From contig NZ_SNXY01000007.1 of assembly GCF_004362745.1 (NCBI RefSeq), forward strand, positions 248,001-312,000: a stretch of 64,000 nt of DNA. Direction: 5' to 3'. This DNA is from Oharaeibacter diazotrophicus. GTDB lineage: Bacteria; Pseudomonadota; Alphaproteobacteria; Rhizobiales; Pleomorphomonadaceae. The notes under the pieces were generated by a model that made no database searches, was not told the DNA's origin, and saw nothing but the letters and a program-made list of their open reading frames with translations. Below, piece by piece: positions 18,506 to 26,688 of this stretch (within the stretch, counting starts at the first letter, position 1; the number at the start of each line of letters is the position of its first letter). The position numbers were made by a program, and so were the translations under genes.

Positions 18506-20323
18506 ATGTCGATTTTCCACGGGCGCACGCATTTCGCGGCCGCCGTTCTCGCCGGTCTGGCCTTCGCGCCCGCGGGCACGGCCCTCGCGGCCGACACGGT
18601 GACGAAGCTGGCGGTGTCGCCGGCCAAGGCGGTCTACGGCCAGCCGGTCACCTTCACCGCGACGGTGACCGAGAAGGGCGGCACCACGCCGGTCTCGGGC
18701 GGCACGGTCGAGTTCAAGCGCGGCGGCGTCTCGCTCGGCAGCGCCGCCGTCGTCGACGGCAAGGCGACCCTGGTGGTCGCGACCCCGGCCACCGGTGCGG
18801 CCTCGGCCACCGCCGCCTTCGGCGGCAGCGGCGACGACAAGGCATCGACCTCGAAGGCGACGGCGCTGCTGGTGTCCTTCGCCAAGACGACCACGGCGCT
18901 GACGCTGTCGGACTACACGATCCACACCAAGACCAACTTCAACGCCATGGTGGAAGTCGGCGCGGTGGCGCCGTCGGTTGCGGTGCCTGCCGGTTCGGTT
19001 CAATTCAAGCTCGGCACCAAGGTGGTCGGCACCGTCCCCCTCGACGAGAACGGCAGGGCGGTGTTGCAGCTCCAGGTGCCGCTGCCGGTGCCGTATCAGA
19101 TGGTCGCCACCTACAAGCCGACGGCCAAGCTCGGCTTCCAGGCCTCGACCTCGAAGAAGGTCGCCTTCCAGGGCACCTACGCCGTCTCGGACGAGGTCGA
19201 ACTCGGCAAGGGCAACAACGTCACCTATGCCACGGCCAAGAACGCGTCGGGTGTCATGGTGGTCTGGGCCAAGCAGAACGCCCAGTTCAAGACCGACCTG
19301 AAGACCTGCCTCCTGCTGTCCGAAGCCGCGCCCACGACCACCGGCTGCGTCGCGACCACCACGATCGACGCCCGGAACTTCAAGGATCTGGTCGCGACGG
19401 CGGCGGTCAATGTGGGGCTCGGCGTCTCCGGGCTGGTGGTGGCGGGCGTGATCATCGACCCCGTCACCAAGGCCTCGTCCGTGTGGGTCGGCTACATCGG
19501 TGTCGACGGCAAGCTGGTCGCCTCCACCACCCTGACCGGCCCCGGTCTCGGTGTGCTCGCCCCGTCGGTGACCTCTCTCTACAACGGCGACGTCGTGCTG
19601 ACCTACTCGGCGATCGACGCGACCGGTGCCTCCACGGTCAACGCCAAGGTCTTCCAGATCGAAACGAAGTCGCTCCGCGCGGTCGGCGATCCGGTCGTGG
19701 TCGCCACGTCGACGGCGCGGGTTCTCTCGACGTCGGTCGCCACCGACTACAGCACGGCGATCAAGGGCTTCTCGGTCGGCTGGGTCGTCGACACCTCGGT
19801 CGCCTACATCCGCCGCTACAATGCCAGCGCCATCGCGATGGGCGCCGCCAAGCCGATCAACCCGGTCGCGAAGCAGAACCTGACGCAGCTCGACCTCGAG
19901 GGTGTCGTGCAGCCGACGGGCGTGATCGCGACCTGGACCGAGGAGGCCACCGGCGCCGCCGCGCCGACCGACGTGCGCGCGCGCCGCTACGACGTCGCCG
20001 GCAACGGCCTCGCGATCACCGGCGCCGCCACCGACCCGAAGGGTGCGCAGTCGCAGTCCTACAGCGACGTGCTCGTCCAACTCGGCGGCTGGGGCACCGT
20101 CTGGGCGTCGCCGGACGCGTTCCTGACCGGTGTCTACGGCAAGCTGTTCGACAAGACCGGCAAGGCCACGTCGCCCGAGTTCCCGCTGAACGTCACGACG
20201 GCCGGCATCCAGAAGGAGCCGAAGCTGGCGTCGGGCGCGCTGTCCCGCGACTTCTTCGGCTTCTGGCTGAACCAGAACGCCGACAACTCGACCTCGCTGA
20301 TCGCGCGCCGCTTCAAGCCCTGA
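18506..20323 (+). CDS. Secreted Ig-like/beta-propeller repeat protein, array copy 2
   Basis: 605 aa. The start at 18506 (MSIFHGRTHF) aligns with copies 3 and 4; the longer frame upstream is promoter DNA. The signal peptide ends PAGTALAAD. Ig-like domain 1 has VYGQPVTFTATVTEKGGTT and FKRGGVSLGSAAVVDGKATL. Ig-like domain 2 has PAGSVQFKLGTKVVGTV. Seven blade-like repeats run from about residue 235, with hallmarks GFSVGWVVDTSVAYIRRY, GWGTVWASPD, GVYGKLFDKTGKATS and a terminal LIARRFKP. The two cysteines are C-X12-C in repeat 1 (codons at 19307 and 19346). No partner genes other than its paralogues. Function unknown. Confidence 0.9.
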   Translation: MSIFHGRTHFAAAVLAGLAFAPAGTALAADTVTKLAVSPAKAVYGQPVTFTATVTEKGGTTPVSGGTVEFKRGGVSLGSAAVVDGKATLVVATPATGAASATAAFGGSGDDKASTSKATALLVSFAKTTTALTLSDYTIHTKTNFNAMVEVGAVAPSVAVPAGSVQFKLGTKVVGTVPLDENGRAVLQLQVPLPVPYQMVATYKPTAKLGFQASTSKKVAFQGTYAVSDEVELGKGNNVTYATAKNASGVMVVWAKQNAQFKTDLKTCLLLSEAAPTTTGCVATTTIDARNFKDLVATAAVNVGLGVSGLVVAGVIIDPVTKASSVWVGYIGVDGKLVASTTLTGPGLGVLAPSVTSLYNGDVVLTYSAIDATGASTVNAKVFQIETKSLRAVGDPVVVATSTARVLSTSVATDYSTAIKGFSVGWVVDTSVAYIRRYNASAIAMGAAKPINPVAKQNLTQLDLEGVVQPTGVIATWTEEATGAAAPTDVRARRYDVAGNGLAITGAATDPKGAQSQSYSDVLVQLGGWGTVWASPDAFLTGVYGKLFDKTGKATSPEFPLNVTTAGIQKEPKLASGALSRDFFGFWLNQNADNSTSLIARRFKP

Positions 20324-20349
20324 TCCGGGCGGGCGGCCCCGAAACGACG

Positions 20350-20379
20350 AAGGGCGGCGCCGGCGGTGCCGCCCTTTTT
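20350..20379 (+). terminator. Terminator after array copy 2
   Basis: An AAGGGCGGC...GCCGCCCTT hairpin with a run of five T, 27 bp after the stop codon. Confidence 0.85.
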
Positions 20380-20524
20380 CGTTGCGCGTGGCGCAGTCGG
20401 ACCTCGCCCGCACCGCGGTCGGCGCTCACCCTCGGTGCGGGTCCGCGGCGGTGCAACTGCACTGCCCGGTGGCAGAACCCGCGGATTCTTCACGCGAATG
20501 GTTACCATGTGGGGCGTTAGTGCA

Positions 20525-20552
20525 TTGTCTCCGTTAACCGCCGCCGCTAAGG
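20525..20552 (+). promoter_or_regulatory. Conserved promoter of array copy 3
   Basis: TTGTCT (20525-20530), 16 bp containing TTAACCG, then CTAAGG (20547-20552), 34 bp before the ATG at 20587. The TTAACCG...CTAAGGTCG module also occurs upstream of the outer-membrane protein gene (15325-15347). Confidence 0.55.
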
Positions 20553-20586
20553 TCGCCGCCCATCGGGACACCTCTCGGGGGGCATG

Positions 20587-22416
20587 ATGTCGAATTCCCA
20601 CTGGCGCAAGCGCTTCGCGGCCGCCGTTCTCGCCGGTCTGGCCTTCGCGCCGGCGGGTGCGGCCCTCGCGGCGGACACGGTGACCTCGCTGGCGGTGTCG
20701 CCGGCCAAGGCGGTCTACGGCCAGCCGGTCACCTTCACCGCGACGGTGACGCAGAAGGGCGGCACGACGCCGGTCTCGGACGGCACGGTCGAGTTCAAGC
20801 GCGGCGGCGTTTCGCTCGGCAGCGCCGACGTGGTCGACGGCAAGGCGACCCTGGTGGTCGCGGCCCCCAAGGCCGGCGCGGCCTCGGCCACCGCGGCCTT
20901 CGGTGGCAGCGGCGACGACAAGGCGTCGACCTCGAAGGCGGCGTCGCTGCTGGTGTCCTTCGCCAAGACGACGACGGCGCTGACGCTGCCGGGCACGTCG
21001 TTCCACACCGACACCAAGTTCACCGCCACGGCGACGGTCGCCGCGGTGGCGCCGTCGGTGGCGGTGCCTTCCGGCTCGGTGCAGTTCAAGCTCGACACCA
21101 AGGTGCTCGGCACGGTCGCCCTCGATGCCACCGGCAAGGCGTCGCTCGAGCTCGCGCTGCCGCTGCCGCAGTCGTATCAGCTGGTGGCGACCTACAAGCC
21201 GACGGCCAAGCTCGGCTTCCAGGCCTCGACCTCGCCGAAGGCGCTGGTCGAAGGCACCTACGCCGCTTCCGGTGAGGCCGTGCTCGATACCGGCCGGGAC
21301 CTGATCTACGCGGCGACGACGTTCCAGTACAGTCCGTCCGTGGTCTGGGCCAAGCGGGGCAGCGACGGCACCTCGACGGACGTCACGATCTGCATCCACT
21401 GGGAGGGCGGGACGCCGTCGACCGGGCCTTGCAGGAAGGCGACGACGCTCGCCAATGCGGCGCTCTCGGACCTGACGATGTCGCCGACCGGCCTTCCGAC
21501 ATCCAAGGGCTCCCAGACGATCGCGGTCGCCGGCGTGATCACCGCAACCGGCGCGGCGACCAAGTCGATCTGGATCGCCACCATCGACAACAGGGGCGCC
21601 CTTCGGCATGCCGTCACGCTGACCGGCCCCGTCGGCGGCGTCCACGCGCCGGCCCTCACGGTGCTCGCCAACGACAACTTCGTGCTGACCTACGTGGCGG
21701 TCGACGCCGCCGGTACGTCCACAATCCATGCGCAGATCTACACACTGGACAGCGTGACAAGGGTGTTCACGGCGGTCGGCGACCCGATCGTGGTCGCGAC
21801 GTCGGCGAAGCCGGTCGCGGTGACGTCGGTCGCCACCGACTTCAGCACCACCAACAAGGGCTTCTCGGTCGGTTGGGTGGTCGACGGCGCGCAGCCGTTC
21901 GTCCGTCGCTACGACGGCACGGGCAAGGCGCTCGGCGATGCCAAGGCGATCAACCCGGTGGCGACGCAGGGCGTGTCCGAGCTCGATCTCGAGGGCATCG
22001 GCGAGCCGATGGGCGTGGTCGCCACCTGGACCCAGAAGGCGACCGGCGCCGCTGCTCCGCTCGACGTCCGGATCCGCCGCTACGACGTCGGCGGCAACGG
22101 CCTGAATCTGGCGGGCATCGCGACCAATCCGAAGGGGGCGCAGTCGCAGGCCCGCAGCACCGGATTCCAGCTCGGCGGCTGGGGCACCGTCTGGACGTCG
22201 CCCGACGCCGACCGGACCGGCATCTACGGCAAGCTGTTCGACAAGACCGGCAAGGCGACGTCGGCGGACTTCCGGCTCAACGCCACGACGAAGGGCGTCC
22301 AGTCCTCGGCGGCCATCGCCGTCGGCCTGCACGGCAGGCCCGATTTCATCGTCTACTGGCTGTCCGACAACGGCGACGGCACGTCATCGCTGACCGCACG
22401 CCGCTTCCTGCCCTGA
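20587..22416 (+). CDS. Secreted Ig-like/beta-propeller repeat protein, array copy 3
   Basis: 609 aa. Two ATGs are adjacent (20584 and 20587); the second gives MSNSHWRKRF, matching copy 4. Signal peptide to PAGAALAAD, two Ig-like domains (to about residue 220), then seven blade-like repeats: VVWAKRG..., TKSIWIATIDNRG, FVLTYVAVDAAG, GFSVGWVVDGAQPFVRRYDGTG, VVATWTQKA...IRRYDVGG, GWGTVWTSPDADRTGIYGKL, and FIVYWLSDNGDGTSSLTARRF. The only cysteines are the C-X12-C pair in repeat 1 (21391 and 21430). It is the closest relative of copy 4, nearly identical from about 21787 to 21950. Function unknown. Confidence 0.9.
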   Translation: MSNSHWRKRFAAAVLAGLAFAPAGAALAADTVTSLAVSPAKAVYGQPVTFTATVTQKGGTTPVSDGTVEFKRGGVSLGSADVVDGKATLVVAAPKAGAASATAAFGGSGDDKASTSKAASLLVSFAKTTTALTLPGTSFHTDTKFTATATVAAVAPSVAVPSGSVQFKLDTKVLGTVALDATGKASLELALPLPQSYQLVATYKPTAKLGFQASTSPKALVEGTYAASGEAVLDTGRDLIYAATTFQYSPSVVWAKRGSDGTSTDVTICIHWEGGTPSTGPCRKATTLANAALSDLTMSPTGLPTSKGSQTIAVAGVITATGAATKSIWIATIDNRGALRHAVTLTGPVGGVHAPALTVLANDNFVLTYVAVDAAGTSTIHAQIYTLDSVTRVFTAVGDPIVVATSAKPVAVTSVATDFSTTNKGFSVGWVVDGAQPFVRRYDGTGKALGDAKAINPVATQGVSELDLEGIGEPMGVVATWTQKATGAAAPLDVRIRRYDVGGNGLNLAGIATNPKGAQSQARSTGFQLGGWGTVWTSPDADRTGIYGKLFDKTGKATSADFRLNATTKGVQSSAAIAVGLHGRPDFIVYWLSDNGDGTSSLTARRFLP

Positions 22417-22446
22417 CCGGCACGGGACGTCGTCGGAACGACGCAA

Positions 22447-22479
22447 AGGGGGCGGTGCCGCGGGGCGCCGCCCCTTTTT
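22447..22479 (+). terminator. Terminator after array copy 3
   Basis: An AAGGGGGCGG...CCGCCCCTTTTT hairpin with five T, about 30 bp after the stop. It is of the same type as those after copies 1 and 2. Confidence 0.85.
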
Positions 22480-22657
22480 CTCGCGGGCACGGCAGGACCC
22501 GTCGACGGCGCCGGCGCGTGGTGCCGACCGGTCCCGCCCGCCGGACGCCGCGCCGCGACGGCCCCGGCGCGGGACCTTGGCGGGGCGGTCGCACTCGGCG
22601 GTGGCGGAACCCCTTGGCCCGATTGCGAAATCGCTAACCGTACGAGGCGTTGCCGCG

Positions 22658-22685
22658 TTGTTTCGGCGCAACCGCGCCGCTATCG
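22658..22685 (+). promoter_or_regulatory. Conserved promoter of array copy 4
   Basis: TTGTTT (22658-22663), 16 bp, then CTATCG (22680-22685), 35 bp before the start codon. It has the same layout as copies 2 and 3. The 304-bp gap 22417-22720 otherwise holds only the terminator of copy 3 and GC-rich sequence without a gene. Confidence 0.5.
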
Positions 22686-22720
22686 TCCCCGTCCGACGGG
22701 ACGCGTCGCGGAGGGGCACG

Positions 22721-24550
22721 ATGTCGAATTCCAATTGGCGCCGGTATTTCGCGGCCGCCGTTCTCCTGACATCGGCCTTCGCGCCGGCAGGTCCCGCGCT
22801 CGCCGCCGACACGGTCACCGCGCTGGCGGTGTCGCCGGCCAAGGCGGTCTACGGCCAGCCGGTGACCTTCACCGCGACGGTGACGCGGAAAGGCGGCACG
22901 ACGCCGGTCTCGGGTGGCACGGTCGCGTTCACGCGCGGCGGCGTCGCGCTCGGCAGCGCCGCCGTCGTCGACGGCAAGGCGACCCTGGTGGTTCCGGCGC
23001 CGAAGGCCGGTGCGGCCGGGGCGACGGCGGCCTTCGGTGGCAGCGGCGACGACACCGCCTCGACCTCGAAGGCGGCCGCGCTGCTGGTGTCCTACGCCAG
23101 GACGACCACCGCACTGACGCTGCCGGGCACGTCGTTCCACGTCAAATCGAAGTTCACCGCCACGGCGACGGTCGTCGCGTCGGCGCCGTCGATGGCCGTG
23201 CCCACGGGTTCCGTGCAGTTCAAGCTCGACACCAAGGTGCTCGGCACGGTCGCCCTCGACGCGGCCGGCAAGGCGTCGCTCAAACTCTCGGCGCCGCTGC
23301 CACGGACCTACCAGCTGGTCGCGACCTACAAGCCGACGGCCAAGCTCGGCTTCCAGGCTTCGACGTCGAAGACGGCCTTCGTCGAGGGCACCTATGCCGC
23401 CTCCAACGAGGTCGTGCTCGCCACCGGCCGGGACATGACCTATGCGGTCGCGACGCTCGGGAGGCAACCGGCCGTGGCCTGGGCCCAGCGAGGACGCAAC
23501 GGCGCGTCGAAGGTCGTCAATGTCTGCTACCACTCCTCCATGACCACGATTTCCAACGTGCATTGCAGAAAAGTCGTGATGCCCGCCGAGATCACGCTCT
23601 CGGACCTGACCATGTCGCCGACCGGTCTGCCGACGTCCGATGGTGCAAGCTCCGTCGCCGTCGCCGGCGTGATCACCGACCCCGACTTCGCGACGAAGTC
23701 GATCTGGCTCGCCTGCATCGACCGAACCACCGGGCTGGAGGGCACGCTCGAGCTGGCCGACGCCGGCCGCGACGTCCTGGCGCCGGCACTCGGAGTGCTC
23801 GCCAGCGACAACTTCGTGCTGACCTACGCGGCGGTCGACGCCTCCGGCGCATCCACGGTCTTCGCGCAGATCTACACGCAGGGGGGTATCGAGAGGGGCC
23901 CGACGCCGGTCGGCGCCCCGATCGTGGTCGCGACGTCGGCGAAGCCGGTGGCGGTGACGTCGGTCGCCACCGACTTCAGCACCACCACCAAGGGCTTCTC
24001 GGTCGGCTGGGTGGTCGACGGCGCGCAACCGTTCGTCCGTCGCTACGACGGCACGGGCAAGGCGCTCGGCGAAGCCAGGGCGATCGACCCGGTGGCGTCG
24101 GAGGGTGTGACCGAACTCGACGTCGAGGGCATCGGCGAGCCGATGGGCATGGTCGCCACCTGGACCCGGAAGGCCACCGGCGCGTCCGCTCCGCTCGACG
24201 TCCGGATCCGCCGCCACGACGTCGGCGGCAACGGCCTGCAGCTGGCGGGCATCGCGACCAACCCCAGGGGTTCGCAGTCGCAGGCCCGCAGCACCGGCTT
24301 CACGCTCGGCGGCTGGGGCACCGTCTGGACGTCCCCCGACGCCGACCGGACGGGCATCTACGGCAAGCTGTTCGACAAGACCGGCAAGGCGACGTCCGCG
24401 GACTTCCGGCTCAACGCCACGACGAAGGGCGCCCAGAGTGCGCCGAGCATCGCCGCCGTCCTGGGCGTCGAGCCCGATTTCGTCGCCTATTGGCTGACGG
24501 ACAACGGCGACGGCACGACCTCGCTGATCGCGCGCCACTTCGTCCCCTGA
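22721..24550 (+). CDS. Secreted Ig-like/beta-propeller repeat protein, array copy 4
   Basis: 609 aa. The start MSNSNWRRYF at 22721 follows GGAGGGGC. Signal peptide to PAGPALAAD, two Ig-like domains, seven blade-like repeats with the same hallmarks as copy 3 (GFSVGWVVDGAQPFVRRYDG, GWGTVWTSPDADRTGIYGKLFD, LIARHFVP). The repeat-1 cysteines (23525 and 23564, C-X12-C) bound a loop whose DNA (about 23520-23590) is noticeably less GC-rich than its flanks and unrelated in sequence to copy 3, although both sides are highly similar. A third cysteine lies in repeat 2 (IWLACID). Function unknown. Confidence 0.9.
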   Translation: MSNSNWRRYFAAAVLLTSAFAPAGPALAADTVTALAVSPAKAVYGQPVTFTATVTRKGGTTPVSGGTVAFTRGGVALGSAAVVDGKATLVVPAPKAGAAGATAAFGGSGDDTASTSKAAALLVSYARTTTALTLPGTSFHVKSKFTATATVVASAPSMAVPTGSVQFKLDTKVLGTVALDAAGKASLKLSAPLPRTYQLVATYKPTAKLGFQASTSKTAFVEGTYAASNEVVLATGRDMTYAVATLGRQPAVAWAQRGRNGASKVVNVCYHSSMTTISNVHCRKVVMPAEITLSDLTMSPTGLPTSDGASSVAVAGVITDPDFATKSIWLACIDRTTGLEGTLELADAGRDVLAPALGVLASDNFVLTYAAVDASGASTVFAQIYTQGGIERGPTPVGAPIVVATSAKPVAVTSVATDFSTTTKGFSVGWVVDGAQPFVRRYDGTGKALGEARAIDPVASEGVTELDVEGIGEPMGMVATWTRKATGASAPLDVRIRRHDVGGNGLQLAGIATNPRGSQSQARSTGFTLGGWGTVWTSPDADRTGIYGKLFDKTGKATSADFRLNATTKGAQSAPSIAAVLGVEPDFVAYWLTDNGDGTTSLIARHFVP

Positions 24551-24722
24551 CCGGCACGGGACGGGAAGCGACGAGGGACTGCGAGGGGCGGCGCCGGCGG
24601 GCGTCGCCCTTCGCCGTTCCGGGGCGGAGCGGGGCATCGATGCCGCCACCTCGAGTAGTGCCCCCGATACCCGTTCCCGCCCTTCGGCGGTAGCGTGCCG
24701 CAAACGGTGGGAGGGTGCGGAC

Positions 24723-26561
24723 ATGCTCGATCTTCCGGTTCGGCGCGCGGCGGTGGCGGCCCTGGCGGCGTCCTTCGTGCTCCTCGTCGCGACCGCCGCG
24801 TCCGCCGCGGACGCCACCACGACGAAGCTGACGGTCAAGCCGGGCACGGCCGTCCACGGCCAGACGGTCAGGCTCGACGCCGGGGTGCGTCTCGCCGGGA
24901 CGACGACGCGGGTCACCGGCGGCACGGTCGAGTTCGAGCGGGGCGGAACGGTCCTCGGCTCGGCCGTCGTCGCGGACGGCAAGGCCGGCCTGCTGGTGGA
25001 CGCGCCGTCGCTCGGCGTCGCCCCCGTGATCGCGCACTACCGCGGCACCGACGCCTACGGCCCCTCGGATTCGGCGCCGGTGCGGCTGCAGGTGGAGAGC
25101 GCCGCGACCCGGCTGACGCTGTCGGTGCCGGCCAAGTGGTTCCACACGGGCGAGCCGATCACCGCCACCGCGACCGTGACGGCCGTCGCGCCGTCGCATG
25201 CCGTGCCGGTCGGGAGAGTGCGCTTCCTGCTCGACGCCAGCGACGACGTCGGTATCGGCACCCTCGACGCCCAAGGCCGGGCGACCGTGACCTTCACCGT
25301 CGCCCGGGAGGGCCTGAAGACGCTGTCGGCATCGTACTGGCCGACCGCCCGCTCGGGCTTCATGGTCACCTCCCCGGCCCATGCCCGCGTCGCGGTCCGC
25401 TACGCGATCGGGCGCGATGTCGTCGTCGACACCGGTCCCGGCCTCCTGCACGCGCCGACCAAGCTCGGCCGCTCGGCGGCGCTGTTCTGGACGCGGCCCG
25501 TCGCCGGCGGGCGGACCGAACTGAAGTTCTGCGCCTACGGTCCGTCGACGGCACTCGCCAGCTGTCACGGTCGCGTCGTGACGACCTTCGGGACGGCGGA
25601 CTTCCGGGGCCTCGTGGCGTCCGCCGCGGCGGTGCCGGGCACGCCTTGGGGCGATCATGCCGTCGTCGCCGGGACGCTGCCGGGCGAGGACGGACGGCGG
25701 CGGATCTGGCTCGGCTACGTCTCGCCAGCGGGCGAACTGATCGCCTCGAAGCAACTGTCGGCGCCCGGCCTCGACATGCTGCATCCGGTGCTGGCCTACC
25801 TCCTGGACGGGCGCTTCGTGCTCGCCCACGCGGACGGCGCGGAGATCGACGACCTCACCGTACGGGCGCGGATCTTCGCGCCGGCCGCCGCCGGCTTCGC
25901 AGAGGTCGGCGATCCCGTGGTCGTGGCGACGCGAACCTGGGCCACCTTCGGGTTGGCCGTCACGCCCGATTTCTCCCCGGACGGACGAGGTTTCACCGCC
26001 GGCTGGACCGCCGGCATCACCGCGCGGCCCACGATCCGACGCTTCGACGCCGGCGGCCGGCCGCTCGGCAAAGGTCGCTGGCTCGGCGCCATGGGCTGGC
26101 TGCAGTATCCCTCGCCGCAGATCGACCTCGAGGGGATGCCCTCGCCGTTGACGATGGTCGCCACCTGGGCGAACGAAGTGCCCGGCGGCGCCGGGCCGAC
26201 CAACCTGCGGCAGACACGCTGTGTCGCCGCCGAGGACTGCGCCGGCTCGGATCGCATCGTGGCGGGGCGCGACGAGAGCGGCGCTCAGATCGACGCCTCG
26301 ACCGAGTGGGTGAAAGGGCTCGAAGGCTGGCTGACGGTGTTCACCTCGCCCGACCGCGACGGGGCGGGCGTCTACGGCACGCTGCGGCGGGCGCCGAATT
26401 GGGGATGGGAAGAGCATTTCCCGCTCACCGAGACCACCGCCGGCGAGCAATACGAGCCGAAGGCCGTGGCCCCGATCGTCGGCACGGACTTCCTGGTGTT
26501 CTGGCTGCAGAAGGACGCCGACGGTGCCACGGCGCTGATCGGACGTCGGTACCGGCCGTGA
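24723..26561 (+). CDS. Secreted Ig-like/beta-propeller repeat protein, array copy 5 (most diverged)
   Basis: 612 aa. The start MLDLPVRRAAVAAL is followed by a signal peptide ending ATAASAAD. Two Ig-like domains (AVHGQTVRLDAGV, GTVEFERGGTVLGSAVV; VGRVRFLLDAS), then seven repeats (RSAALFWTRP, RRIWLGYVSPAG, GFTAGWTAGITARPTIRRFD, GWLTVFTSPDRDGAGVYGTL), ending FWLQKDADGATALIGRRYRP. It keeps the repeat-1 cysteine pair (C-X10-C, 25530 and 25563). In repeat 5 it has a C-X5-C (RCVAAEDC) where the other copies have RRYDV, possibly a second disulfide. Its upstream region lacks the promoter shared by copies 2-4. The following hairpin near 24587-24612 (between copies 4 and 5) has no T run. Confidence 0.87.
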   Translation: MLDLPVRRAAVAALAASFVLLVATAASAADATTTKLTVKPGTAVHGQTVRLDAGVRLAGTTTRVTGGTVEFERGGTVLGSAVVADGKAGLLVDAPSLGVAPVIAHYRGTDAYGPSDSAPVRLQVESAATRLTLSVPAKWFHTGEPITATATVTAVAPSHAVPVGRVRFLLDASDDVGIGTLDAQGRATVTFTVAREGLKTLSASYWPTARSGFMVTSPAHARVAVRYAIGRDVVVDTGPGLLHAPTKLGRSAALFWTRPVAGGRTELKFCAYGPSTALASCHGRVVTTFGTADFRGLVASAAAVPGTPWGDHAVVAGTLPGEDGRRRIWLGYVSPAGELIASKQLSAPGLDMLHPVLAYLLDGRFVLAHADGAEIDDLTVRARIFAPAAAGFAEVGDPVVVATRTWATFGLAVTPDFSPDGRGFTAGWTAGITARPTIRRFDAGGRPLGKGRWLGAMGWLQYPSPQIDLEGMPSPLTMVATWANEVPGGAGPTNLRQTRCVAAEDCAGSDRIVAGRDESGAQIDASTEWVKGLEGWLTVFTSPDRDGAGVYGTLRRAPNWGWEEHFPLTETTAGEQYEPKAVAPIVGTDFLVFWLQKDADGATALIGRRYRP

Positions 26562-26647
26562 CGGCGTCGCGGCCGGCGCGTGGTTTTCCCGATGCCGGCG
26601 GCCTTGACGGGGCCGCCGGGCTTCTGTAGTCACGGCGGCGGGACACT

Positions 26648-26682
26648 CCTCCCCAACGAGGGGCGCCCATCTGAGAGGATGG
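26648..26682 (+). ncRNA. serC leader RNA motif candidate
   Basis: Immediately upstream of serC are two small tandem hairpins: CTCCCC-AAC-GAGGGG-like (26649-26663) and CCATC-TGAGAG-GATGG (26667-26682), ending 6 bp before the ATG. The serC RNA motif is an established alphaproteobacterial 5'-UTR element of serC operons, and the position and CCAACGAGG loop fit. The second hairpin would overlap the ribosome-binding region. A separate GC-rich hairpin lies at about 26592-26618. A covariance-model search is needed to confirm. Confidence 0.6.
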
Positions 26683-26688
26683 ACAGAC

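Noticed and set aside
16413-26561. Array interpreted as a transposon or phage tail-fibre cluster
   Set aside because: There is no transposase, integrase, terminal repeat or phage structural gene. Each copy has a signal peptide and its own regulatory sites.
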